Positions 34,014 through 43,140 of a DNA stretch of 64,000 nucleotides are shown here, one piece after another. How positions within the stretch are numbered: the stretch's first letter is position 1; each line of letters starts with the position of its first letter. The translations under genes were made by a program, and so were the position numbers. Source of the stretch: Roseihalotalea indica (GTDB lineage Bacteria; Bacteroidota; Bacteroidia; Cytophagales; Cyclobacteriaceae). The stretch lies in the NCBI RefSeq assembly GCF_022458895.1, contig NZ_JAINFL010000015.1:62001-126000 (forward strand). Reading direction: 5' to 3'. The notes under the pieces were generated by a model. It was given only the letters and a program-made list of their open reading frames with translations. It was not told the DNA's origin and ran no database searches.

Positions 34014-34526
34014 TTACCGTTCCCAGAAAAAGGGAGGCTCAATACCTAAACTTCTCAGGTATACATAACCCTGTCCGCGATGATGAATTTCGTTATCAAT
34101 GAAGTAAAAAACGGTAGCGTAGTTTACATCTTCGTACTGACCAAATGCCACGTCTACTTCCCGGAAACGCTCAGCCGGAATTTGCGGCCAAAGCTCATCA
34201 ATCTGTTCAGTTGTTTTATCCCAAAGTTGCAGTAGCTCCTCTTTGGTTTTAGGTGTCAATTTTTCTTTTTCCATTTCCCCAAAAGTAGCCCATTTCCCAG
34301 TCAGCACCCCCCGAACGCCCGGTGCGGCCATATGGATCATTTCCAGTGCCAATTCTGAGAAAGGGCGCATACCTCCCACGGAATACGTGAATAGTTTGTC
34401 ATCGGGAAAAGCCTCTATAACCCGGCGGGTAAGGCGGCGGTGCCCCTGCCAGTGTTTCAGCAAATCTGAGGAAGTGATGATCGCATTCTGAATGCCTTTC
34501 TGGGTTTGCACAGTGTTCGTTTCCAT
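34014..34526 (-). CDS. DinB-family protein
   Basis: This 170-residue protein has the four-helix DinB/YfiT fold: LLKHWQGHRRLTRRVIEAFP at the N-terminus, ELALEMIHMAAPGVRGVL in the middle and DNEIHHRGQGYVYLRSLGIEP at the C-terminus. His residues at HWQGHRR, IHM and IHHRGQ are candidates for the metal triad. DinB-like proteins often act as metal-dependent thiol transferases. It starts about 360 bases from haaO and shares no operon evidence with it. Confidence 0.88.
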   Translation of the reverse strand: METNTVQTQKGIQNAIITSSDLLKHWQGHRRLTRRVIEAFPDDKLFTYSVGGMRPFSELALEMIHMAAPGVRGVLTGKWATFGEMEKEKLTPKTKEELLQLWDKTTEQIDELWPQIPAERFREVDVAFGQYEDVNYATVFYFIDNEIHHRGQGYVYLRSLGIEPPFFWER

Positions 34527-34780
34527 AAGTTCTTGGTGATTAGAAGGGTGAAAAATTAGTGAACACTACAAAGAACGGTATGGTCGGTGACAGCCCTATG
34601 TCAGTAGGGTACAGTTATTTTCTAATGCTAAGACGAATGTTGGTCGACGGATTGGTAAGCGGTTTAGCTGTAGGCGGTCAGGAGGTTATAGTCACTAGCA
34701 AACGCCTACAGCCACCCAATTTCTCTAGCGGTCCGTCTACTTGCTCCTCATAAAACACCAGAAGCAAAATCACGAACAAT

Positions 34781-34803
34781 AAAAAAGCCTTCGCTATGAA
34801 GGC
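34781..34803 (-). terminator. Hairpin with T-tract on the minus strand
   Basis: Minus-strand arms GCCTTC and GAAGGC (34787-34803) with a 5-base loop are followed by six T (34781-34786). It is the likely terminator of haaO. Confidence 0.7.
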
Positions 34804-34831
34804 TCGAGGCTCCTTTGAGAGTACGACTAAT

Positions 34832-34880
34832 AATGATTGATGACATGCGATTATTCATTCATCATTACTCATCAATCATT
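34832..34880. repeat. AATGATTGATGA inverted repeat
   Basis: AATGATTGATGA (34832-34843) and TCATCAATCATT (34869-34880) are perfect inverses, five bases from the haaO stop. It resembles the repeat at 19463-19510, which also abuts a minus-strand stop codon. Confidence 0.55.
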
Positions 34881-34884
34881 AAAA

Positions 34885-35451
34885 CTAGGATTGCTCCTGT
34901 TTTTCTTTCGGAACATCCGTTCGGGGAACGCCCGTTCCGGGAACATCCATAACAGTGCCACACTGGTCGCAGGTGCGTAGCTCCAGAGAATTATGAAATT
35001 TGTTGATGATGGGCGGAAGTTGCTCTACGATGTTTTCCAGCGGGAAATACTCTTCGTACAGTTTATTACCGCAGTTCTCGCAAAACCACAGCAAGCCGTC
35101 CGTATTTTCAGACGTGCGGATCTTTTCGATTACCATGCCGATGGTATTCGCCGGGCGGCGAGGGCTATGAGGAGTTTTACCGGGCAGTAAAAACATTTCA
35201 CCTTCCCGAATTAGAATATCGCGAGTTTCGTCATTTTCCCGAACTTTCAGGGTAATATCACCTTCAATCTGGTAAAAGAACTCTTCGGTTTCGTTATAGT
35301 GAAAGTCTTTGCGGGAATTGGGCCCGCCGACCACCATTACAATAAAATCTTTGGTTTGCTGATAAACCTGGGCGTTGCCTACGGGTGGTTTCAGCAAATG
35401 GCGGTGTTCATCAATCCATTCTTTTAGGTTATATACATCAGGAATTTTCAT
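34885..35451 (-). CDS. haaO: 3-hydroxyanthranilate 3,4-dioxygenase
   Basis: This 188-residue cupin dioxygenase begins MKIPDVYNLKEWIDEHRHLL. Iron-binding residues lie in KDFHYNETEEFFYQ and PGKTPHSPRR, and a C-terminal rubredoxin-like metal site is formed by CENCGNKLY and CDQCGTVM. The enzyme opens 3-hydroxyanthranilate to the precursor of quinolinate, for NAD synthesis from tryptophan. No other kynurenine-pathway gene is in the window. A longer frame from 35523 adds 24 residues absent from the family, so 35451 is chosen. Confidence 0.93.
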   Translation of the reverse strand: MKIPDVYNLKEWIDEHRHLLKPPVGNAQVYQQTKDFIVMVVGGPNSRKDFHYNETEEFFYQIEGDITLKVRENDETRDILIREGEMFLLPGKTPHSPRRPANTIGMVIEKIRTSENTDGLLWFCENCGNKLYEEYFPLENIVEQLPPIINKFHNSLELRTCDQCGTVMDVPGTGVPRTDVPKEKQEQS

Positions 35452-35639
35452 AACAGTTGATATCAGGGATAGGTTAGAATATTTGTGTATTTTTGCCGTT
35501 TTTAGAGAAGCCAAACAGTACAATCTTTGTAGAAACAGACTGTAACATTATCTATATCACGCACTTTTAGTAAACCACTACTAATTTTTAGCGTACACTA
35601 AAGTAATGGCTTTTTTTTTGTAACGTTAGATTTTTTAAC

Positions 35640-37331
35640 ATGTTTAAGCCTCAGGAGGAGTCTTCCTCATTATCTGATTCACCTGGAAGCCTTTCTTCCT
35701 CCCCATCTCCGGTTATAGTATCATTGCGAAATGAACGGTCTCAGTCAAGAGACGAAGGCAGTAAAAAAATTGAGTTCAACCTTCCTCGATCATCTTCTGT
35801 TTCTTTAAAAGCATCTCGAAAAGCAGTACCACGTCACTCCCATTTAAATCAGCCGCAATCTGATAAATTTACTCTGCTAAAAAGTGTATTTGAAGCAAGT
35901 GAGGAAGCTATTACAGTCATTGATCTCCAGTATAATGTTGTTCTATTAAACGAAACGGCTCGCCTTTACGCTCAAGACATAGGTCTTAAGATAGAAGTTG
36001 GGATGAATATCGTTAAGGCTCTGCAAAAATTGCCAGATTCATTTAAAGCAATTCAACAGCCTTGGAGCGCAGCTTTGAAAGAAAACACATCGGAAACTAC
36101 AAGCCAACACCCGGATGTTTACGGCGCAACTCGCCATTATCATACTTGCTACCGCCCCTTATATGATGCCCATCAGCAACTAATAGGTGCGGTGCAGATG
36201 GTGAAAGACATTACTGAAGAAAAGATGGCAGAAGCGCAACAGCACCTCAATAGTGAAATTAAGGCGTTTCAGCAGTTGGCTGACCATATGCCTCAACTCA
36301 TCTGGTTTACTAATGCCGTTGGACAAACAAATTTTACCAATACCAGATTTGAGCAGTATACCGGTCAGGCCGAAAGTAAACTTTCTACTGACCACTGGCA
36401 GCAATTAATTCACCCGGATGATTTCTCCAAGTCTCTGAAAATGTGGTACCACTCTTTACAAACGGGAAATTCTTGTGAATATGAGTACCGTCTTTTTCGC
36501 GCTTCAGATAAATCCTACCGTTGGCATTTAGTGCAGGTAGCTCCATTAAAGAGTGATCAGGGTAACAGTACTTACTGGATTGGCATGGCCACCGACATTC
36601 ATGACCGTAAGCTGCAAACAGAACGTATTACGCAAACCAATCAGCACTTAAAACACATAAACCAATACCTAGATGATTTTGTGCACGCTACTGCTCATGA
36701 CTTACGAGCGCCGGTAGCTAATCTACAACTATTCACTCGCACCTTTGAACAGCTTTCTCCTCAAGACTGGAATGAGCTAATACCCAAAATTACCAAGAAT
36801 ATTAATAAGCTGGATAGCACCTTAAAGGGTTTAGTTCATCTTATTGATTTGCAAAGCCAGCCTGTGCCAAAGAAGCAAGCGATACTGGTGAGTGAGGTTA
36901 TTCAAGAAGCTATTACACAATATGATCCGCTTATTCAGGAAGCACTGGCCAAAGTAAGTATGCTGGATCCAGATCAGTCGTCTGTATACTATGTGAAGCC
37001 GTATCTGCGTAGTATTGCAAACAACCTTATAAGCAACGCTGTTAAATACAGAGATCCACAACGCCCTCTTCAAATCAAAATTATGATACAAAAGCTGGTA
37101 AACTTCTGCGTGCTTACGTTTGAAGATAACGGTCAAGGTATTGATTTGCAGAAATATGGTACGAAGCTATTTCAGCCATTTCGCCGCTTTACAAATAATG
37201 GTGAAGGCTTAGGTATTGGCTTGCATATGATCCGAACTATAGTAGAAAAAAATGGTGGTAAGGTAGAGGTAATCAGTCAGCCCAACGTGGGTACAGCTTT
37301 CAAAATTTACTTAAAAGAATACACGATATGA
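35640..37331 (+). CDS. Cytoplasmic PAS-sensor histidine kinase
   Basis: This 563-residue protein has no membrane segment. A Ser-rich disordered N-terminus (about 1-75) is followed by a PAS domain (about 80-195; SEEAITVIDLQYNVVLLNE) and a second PAS/PAC (about 205-330; HMPQLIWFTNAVGQTNFTN). The HisKA domain has its phosphoacceptor in HATAHDLRAPVAN (His353), and the HATPase domain shows SNAVKYRDP, DNGQGIDLQKYG and GLGIGLHMI. The next gene, a receiver-only protein, overlaps by 4 bases and is the probable partner. Confidence 0.92.
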   Translation: MFKPQEESSSLSDSPGSLSSSPSPVIVSLRNERSQSRDEGSKKIEFNLPRSSSVSLKASRKAVPRHSHLNQPQSDKFTLLKSVFEASEEAITVIDLQYNVVLLNETARLYAQDIGLKIEVGMNIVKALQKLPDSFKAIQQPWSAALKENTSETTSQHPDVYGATRHYHTCYRPLYDAHQQLIGAVQMVKDITEEKMAEAQQHLNSEIKAFQQLADHMPQLIWFTNAVGQTNFTNTRFEQYTGQAESKLSTDHWQQLIHPDDFSKSLKMWYHSLQTGNSCEYEYRLFRASDKSYRWHLVQVAPLKSDQGNSTYWIGMATDIHDRKLQTERITQTNQHLKHINQYLDDFVHATAHDLRAPVANLQLFTRTFEQLSPQDWNELIPKITKNINKLDSTLKGLVHLIDLQSQPVPKKQAILVSEVIQEAITQYDPLIQEALAKVSMLDPDQSSVYYVKPYLRSIANNLISNAVKYRDPQRPLQIKIMIQKLVNFCVLTFEDNGQGIDLQKYGTKLFQPFRRFTNNGEGLGIGLHMIRTIVEKNGGKVEVISQPNVGTAFKIYLKEYTI

Positions 37332-37720
37332 TCTTGATGATAGATGATGATGAAGATACACTAGAGATTTACCAGTTACTTATTGAAAAAACTCCTTATT
37401 CAGACCATTTTATAACTTATAATGACGCTCTGGAGGCTTTACATTGGCTTAAGGAGCTAGCCTCTAATCAAGAAGTATTTCCTAAATATATTTTGTTGGA
37501 CTTAAATATGCCAGAACTTAACGGCATTGAGTTTGTGCACCAATTTGAGCAGGAACTAAACTACCAGGAGCTAAATACAGAAATCATTATACTTACCAGT
37601 TCGGTCCGCGAAAAAGACCAGCAGGAAGCACTAAGTCACTCCAGCGTCAGTAAATTTGTTAGTAAGCCTTTGTCAAAAGATCAGCTAGTTGGATTTTTAG
37701 CATCCAGTGTTTCTTCTTAG
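37328..37720 (+). CDS. Receiver-only response regulator
   Basis: This 130-residue protein is a single receiver domain: MIDDDEDTLEIYQLL at the acidic pocket, phosphoacceptor in YILLDLNMPELNGIEF, and ILTSSVREKD with the conserved Lys in FVSKPLSKDQL. It lacks an output domain and overlaps the upstream kinase gene by ATGA (4 bases). It likely acts in a phosphorelay or by protein interaction rather than by direct DNA binding. A hairpin without a T-tract (AGGTGAGA/TCTCACCT, about 37750-37780) follows. Confidence 0.92.
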   Translation: MILMIDDDEDTLEIYQLLIEKTPYSDHFITYNDALEALHWLKELASNQEVFPKYILLDLNMPELNGIEFVHQFEQELNYQELNTEIIILTSSVREKDQQEALSHSSVSKFVSKPLSKDQLVGFLASSVSS

Positions 37721-37808
37721 TTTTTATTTCTGCCTATTTTTGTTGGGAAGGTGAGAGAATCTAAGTCATCTCACCTATCATCCATTCTCGTTGCTTTGTA
37801 AACAAAAT

Positions 37809-38657
37809 CTATAAGGCTTCAGTACTAAAAGTGTCTCCCTGAGCTATATCTCCACTTTCATAGCCACGCCGGAACCAGCGCATACGCTGCTCTGAGGTGC
37901 CATGAGTAAAAGCATCGGGCACCACATAACCTTGCGATTGTTTCTGCAAACGATCATCGCCTATAGCATTGGCTGCTCTTAAGGCTTCTTCGATATCACC
38001 CTGCTGTAAAATGTCATGCATCTGATCAGCATGGTTTGCCCAAACCCCGGCCAGAAAATCAGCTTGAAGCTCTAGCCGAACCGACAGCCGGTTGTATTCT
38101 TCTTGGCTTATCTGGCTGCGTTGTGCCTGCACTTGCCGACTAATGCCCAATAAATTCTGTACATGGTGGCCTACTTCATGAGCAATGACATAGGCCATAG
38201 CAAAATCACCATCCGCACCCAGTCTTTGGCTTAAAGTACGTTGAAAACTGAGGTCGATATATACATTATTATCCCCCGGGCAATAAAAGGGCCCGGTAGC
38301 AGCTTGAGCAAAACCACAAGCCGACTGTACTCTGTCCGTAAATAAAATAAGTTTAGGCTCCTGATACTGCCGCCCCTGTTGCTGAAAAAGTTGGTTCCAT
38401 ACGTCTTCAGTATCGGCCAATACTACTCCTACAAACTGGGCTAGTTGATCTTCCTCGGGGCTGGTAGTCTGAGTCTGGGCGGCAGATGATCCACCACCTT
38501 GATCTATTTGTATTAAATCAGTAAAATCACCGCCGAAAAGTAAGCCAAGTACGACCAGAACAATTGTTCCTAGTCCTCCTCCTACGGCTACTGTTTTTCC
38601 ACGGCTACCTCGTCGATCCTCGACGTTGCTGCTTTGTCGTCTGCCTTGCCAGCGCAT
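37809..38657 (-). CDS. Neutral zinc metallopeptidase (YpfJ-like)
   Basis: This 282-residue protein starts with a basic cytoplasmic stretch, has one membrane helix (about residues 25-45; AVGGGLGTIVLVVLGLLFGG), and a periplasmic domain with the zinc-binding motif AHEVGHHVQ. Other family marks are SACGFAQAATGPFYCPGDNNVYIDLSF, LELQADFLAGVWA and FTHGTSEQRMRWFRRG. Members are called YpfJ or KPN_02809-type and have no settled substrate. It is transcribed away from the histidine kinase behind it. Confidence 0.9.
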   Translation of the reverse strand: MRWQGRRQSSNVEDRRGSRGKTVAVGGGLGTIVLVVLGLLFGGDFTDLIQIDQGGGSSAAQTQTTSPEEDQLAQFVGVVLADTEDVWNQLFQQQGRQYQEPKLILFTDRVQSACGFAQAATGPFYCPGDNNVYIDLSFQRTLSQRLGADGDFAMAYVIAHEVGHHVQNLLGISRQVQAQRSQISQEEYNRLSVRLELQADFLAGVWANHADQMHDILQQGDIEEALRAANAIGDDRLQKQSQGYVVPDAFTHGTSEQRMRWFRRGYESGDIAQGDTFSTEAL

Positions 38658-39051
38658 AGTTAAAAAAGTTTGGTGTGTTAGTTATAATATTTGTATTGAT
38701 ATGTCCGGGTTAAACTCTAATTTATAACAGTAAATCAGAGGAAACCCCGTGTATTTAAAAATACAAACTATTAACCGAATATCATTGATGAAGTTTAAGA
38801 GACTATTTAAAAATTAACACTTCATTTTTAATGTGATTGTGTTGGTGTCACGCTTCATTACTAACATCCGCTTGCATAACTAGTTTGGAGCAAACTATTT
38901 AGTTACTTTAAGTTCCGGTTTCAGTGCCTCAATTAATGGAAGAGCAACCATTCATAAGTTTTAAAAATCAATTTAAACAACCTCTGAGTCATGCTAAAAT
39001 CAGCCTGAATTTCAGCATTATTAGTAGATAGATAAAGAGAGGATACCGTGC
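38658..39051. other. 394-base gene-free gap
   Basis: AT-rich sequence between two minus-strand genes. I see no open frame, tRNA, repeat or hairpin with a T-tract. It presumably holds the promoter of the zinc peptidase gene, but no convincing TTTG/TAnnTTTG pair is evident. Confidence 0.4.
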
Positions 39052-41223
39052 TTATTCGCTGAGACTTGGCTTTTTCTTATAAATCGCATTTTGATCCGTA
39101 GTAGATGTACTGGCATTGAGATACAGATCAAATACAGTTCCTTTGCCTACCGCGCTACTTACTTCTATATGCCCTTCCATCATCTCAACTTGTGTTCTAA
39201 CCAAGTATAGCCCCACTCCCTTTCCCTCCTGATGAAGATGAAATCGCTGGTATAATCCAAATATTTTATCCTGATACTTTTCCAAGTCTATCCCGATACC
39301 ATTATCAGCTATCGATAGTATAATCTGATCTTCTTGCTGCCGGAAAGAAAAAGTAATTTCAAGGCATCTTTCTTCCGAACGGAATTTGATAGCGTTGCTG
39401 ACCAAATGTTCTAACGCACTTTCTAAATATGGTTTAATTGCACGCACTTCTACGTCAAGTGCTACTTGGTTTCGTACCAAAACATGTGCATTCAAAAGCT
39501 CCGGTTCCTTCTTATTAAGAACATTTTGTACAACCTCTTTGATTGATATGTTTTCAGACTCGTTTTCTGAAATATTCCGGTACACCAGAGTTTCATTAAG
39601 ATCTCTGATAACAGTATCTAGCCGCTCTGCGGCCTCCTCTAGATGAGTTAGGCACTGATTATTATGATTGGTAAGCTTGGTATTATCCAGAATACCCACT
39701 AGCCCTAGAATTTGAGCAATAGGTCCGCGCAACTTATGTGAAACGATAGAAGCAAACTGCTCAAGGCTACTATTCTGCTGCACCAACCGTTTATTAGCTT
39801 TTGTAATTTCGTTGGTCCTCCTGGTTATTTCTTCCTCTAACCCCTCACTGTACTGAATAAGCAAATGGTTAAGCTCTTCAATAATTTCTTGCTGGCTTAG
39901 TAACTCTTCATTTTGATCTGAGATTTCCTGGGTTCTCTCTATGATCCGCTCTTCCAGTACCAGGTTTTGATTACGCACAATCTGTTCATTTTCTAAAGAA
40001 ACACGCAAGGAGCGTTGTTGTGCCTTAATTTTATCACTGCGATATAAGTTGATTCGGTCAGCCAACGCAAAAGAAAATAAAAGCACTTCTATTGAAGAGG
40101 CTATTTGAATTGCTTCTTCTATATATGGAATATCAGTTATCCAACCGATATTTCTCAGGCTTACTAGTGTAACTGAAAGCAGGTAGAAGGTCCAGGCAAT
40201 AATAAATAATCGAGCAGAAGTATTACCTTTTTTAAGAGTAAAAAAAGTTGTTAGCCAGATGGTTATCGGCACGGTAGCACATATAAAGGCTACGAATACA
40301 ATACTTACATGATAACTGACAACATAGGCCAAAAGAAACAGACTGCCGCTAAGTATAGTAAGTCCATTAAGAATAATATGGAAATTAGGGACGAAGTACC
40401 TGGTTTTTAGAAATGATTTCGTAAAAAGTACCCCCCAAAAAAGGTTGGCAAAAAAAACAGATACTATAATTTTATCATAATAGCTGCCAAAAAACCAATT
40501 GTAGTAAGCAACCTGCCCCTCAAGTGTAGCAATGATAAACGTATTACATATTGCAAATAAACAGTAATACAAATAGGCTTTTTCCTTTAAAGAAAAGAAG
40601 AGAAAGAGATTATACAGCACCATCAAAATCATAGCACCATAAAATAGTCCCTCGGTAAACTCTGAACGAGTAATGGCAGTCACTATATGCACTTCATCAT
40701 ATAGCTTCAGAGGAACCAGAAGTGCTCCTTCAGTTCTAACTTTCAGATAATACGTATGGACAAGCGTATCAGCTAGTGGGAGAAGAAATAAGGGCTTCCT
40801 ATAGTTTAATTTCTTCTGTTGAGCCAGTATCTTATCACCTGCTTTTTGCTCTACCCAGCCACCCTTAGTAGAGGCATAAAACACGACAGAATCTAGAGCA
40901 GGATACCCAACTTCTAGATAAAGACGCCCTGCATCTGCTTTTCTTCCTTTTACATCAATTTTCAGCCAGCATGTTGATAAGGATAATCCAAAATTTAAAG
41001 CTGAAGACTTTTTAAACCGAGAAGTAAATAAATTGGCTGAAACCTCTTTAATGGTAAGCTGATTTGTACTATCCTGGAAGTATACTACATCGATTTCCGA
41101 AAACGACGCAGCATTGCTAGGTACTATCCCTATTAAAATTAGCGTAAAACAAGTGAGTATTTCTGGAAAAGACCAGTAACGACTAACACTAGCATTTATA
41201 AAACTCGCTCTTTCTCTTTTCAA
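39052..41223 (-). CDS. 7TMR-DISM sensor histidine kinase
   Basis: This 723-residue membrane kinase has an N-terminal extracytoplasmic 7TMR-DISMED2-like beta domain (about 45-180; LTIKEVSANLFTSRFKKS), then seven membrane helices (about 185-400; LFYGAMILMVLYNLFLFFSL, SVEVLLFSFALADRINLYRS). A coiled coil of about 80 residues links to the HisKA domain (SIVSHKLRGPIAQIL) and an HATPase domain (SNAIKFRSEER, DNGIGIDLEKYQ, GKGVGLYLVRT). DISM sensors of Bacteroidota often bind carbohydrates or small ligands. No cognate regulator is adjacent. Confidence 0.9.
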   Translation of the reverse strand: MKRERASFINASVSRYWSFPEILTCFTLILIGIVPSNAASFSEIDVVYFQDSTNQLTIKEVSANLFTSRFKKSSALNFGLSLSTCWLKIDVKGRKADAGRLYLEVGYPALDSVVFYASTKGGWVEQKAGDKILAQQKKLNYRKPLFLLPLADTLVHTYYLKVRTEGALLVPLKLYDEVHIVTAITRSEFTEGLFYGAMILMVLYNLFLFFSLKEKAYLYYCLFAICNTFIIATLEGQVAYYNWFFGSYYDKIIVSVFFANLFWGVLFTKSFLKTRYFVPNFHIILNGLTILSGSLFLLAYVVSYHVSIVFVAFICATVPITIWLTTFFTLKKGNTSARLFIIAWTFYLLSVTLVSLRNIGWITDIPYIEEAIQIASSIEVLLFSFALADRINLYRSDKIKAQQRSLRVSLENEQIVRNQNLVLEERIIERTQEISDQNEELLSQQEIIEELNHLLIQYSEGLEEEITRRTNEITKANKRLVQQNSSLEQFASIVSHKLRGPIAQILGLVGILDNTKLTNHNNQCLTHLEEAAERLDTVIRDLNETLVYRNISENESENISIKEVVQNVLNKKEPELLNAHVLVRNQVALDVEVRAIKPYLESALEHLVSNAIKFRSEERCLEITFSFRQQEDQIILSIADNGIGIDLEKYQDKIFGLYQRFHLHQEGKGVGLYLVRTQVEMMEGHIEVSSAVGKGTVFDLYLNASTSTTDQNAIYKKKPSLSE

Positions 41224-41368
41224 GTCTACCGAACGTAACTTTAACCCAACCTAAAGTTACTAATAACTCTGATGCTAGGCAGAATAGAACAGTTTCTGTA
41301 TTGGCAAAACTATTACATACGTAAGTAATGAGTGTTTTGGGAGGATTTATTGACTGACTTGGGGACAT

Positions 41369-41400
41369 AAAAAACCCTCCCACCCAGTAGGGTGGAAGGG
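41369..41400 (-). terminator. Terminator downstream of tRNA-Glu cluster
   Basis: The minus-strand arms CCCTTCCACCC and GGGTGGGAGGG pair with a 4-base loop, followed by six T. It lies 12 bases beyond the 3' end of the second tRNA-Glu of the pair. Confidence 0.88.
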
Positions 41401-41411
41401 AAAAATAAATG

Positions 41412-41483
41412 TACTCCGTAGGGGAATCGAACCCCTGTTACCAGGATGAAAACCTGGCGTCCTAACCCCTAGACGAACGGAGC
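41412..41483 (-). tRNA. tRNA-Glu (anticodon UUC)
   Basis: 72 bases. Acceptor arm GCTCCGT/ACGGAGT, anticodon stem CCAGG/CCTGG with loop TTTTCAT (anticodon TTC), and T arm AGGGGTTCGATTCCCCT are all present. CCA is not encoded. It is a copy of the gene at 41522-41593, 38 bases away. Confidence 0.97.
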
Positions 41484-41521
41484 TTCACTGTGCAAGCAGC
41501 GAGAAGGTTAAACAAAAAAAG

Positions 41522-41593
41522 TACTCCGTAGGGGAATCGAACCCCTGTTACCAGGATGAAAACCTGGCGTCCTAACCCCTAGACGAACGGAGC
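41522..41593 (-). tRNA. tRNA-Glu (anticodon UUC), second copy
   Basis: 72 bases, the same sequence as the gene at 41412-41483. The tandem pair is probably one transcript read leftwards, ending at the terminator at 41369-41400. Confidence 0.97.
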
Positions 41594-41765
41594 GTTTATT
41601 TTTGAGAGTGCAAATATAGGAGTAGCTCTGGAAATTGTCAAAAAATCTGACAAATTTTACGAAGTACTGCTATATTTCTAAGCAATTTTATAATTTCGCC
41701 TCTCTAACACGCATTTAAAGCAACAAGTTTTCCCAAACTTAGTATATTTTTCTATAGCGTAGTGA

Positions 41766-42818
<1,053 letters not shown>

Positions 42819-42838
42819 TTCAGCTTATAAATACTTAC

Positions 42839-42875
42839 AAAAGGCATCTTGCACAGAGCGAGATGCCTTTTATAT
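42839..42875 (+). terminator. Rho-independent terminator after gapA
   Basis: AAAAGGCATCT (42839-42849) and AGATGCCTTTT (42861-42871) pair perfectly, with T-rich sequence after. The remainder of the 322-base gap to the next gene (to 43140) shows nothing else. Confidence 0.85.
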
Positions 42876-43140
42876 TTTCTGATAGTTACCCATCAACTAT
42901 CTGCTTCAGGCCTCTCTAAGGCTATCCCTCTTCAGCAACTCTTCCTTAGCGCCCTCTCTTATCTCAACTATCTGATAATCAACCTTATCATTTTCTTGGT
43001 TATGATTAATTAATGGTTTCTCTTTGCGAAAGAGGAATATCATCGAAGATATTACACCTGTGGGCTAAAACGCATTATCGATCCAGAAAAAAACCCCTCT
43101 CTCGTTACCTTGCTTTGTCTTATGAAGGCAATACTGAGGT

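Larger units (their letters stand above)
34527..34884. other. Gene-free region with three inverted repeats
   Basis: I see no gene in these 358 bases. GCTGTAGGCG (34667-34676) and CGCCTACAGC (34703-34712) are perfect inverses in a sequence (GGTAAGCGGTTTAGC) that recalls the GGTAGGCAG hairpin family. It is followed by the haaO-side terminator and by the AATGATTGATGA inverted repeat listed separately. Confidence 0.5.

Noticed and set aside
34559..34753. Plus-strand 64-codon frame
   Set aside because: It lies in a region made of inverted repeats and shows no protein-like features.
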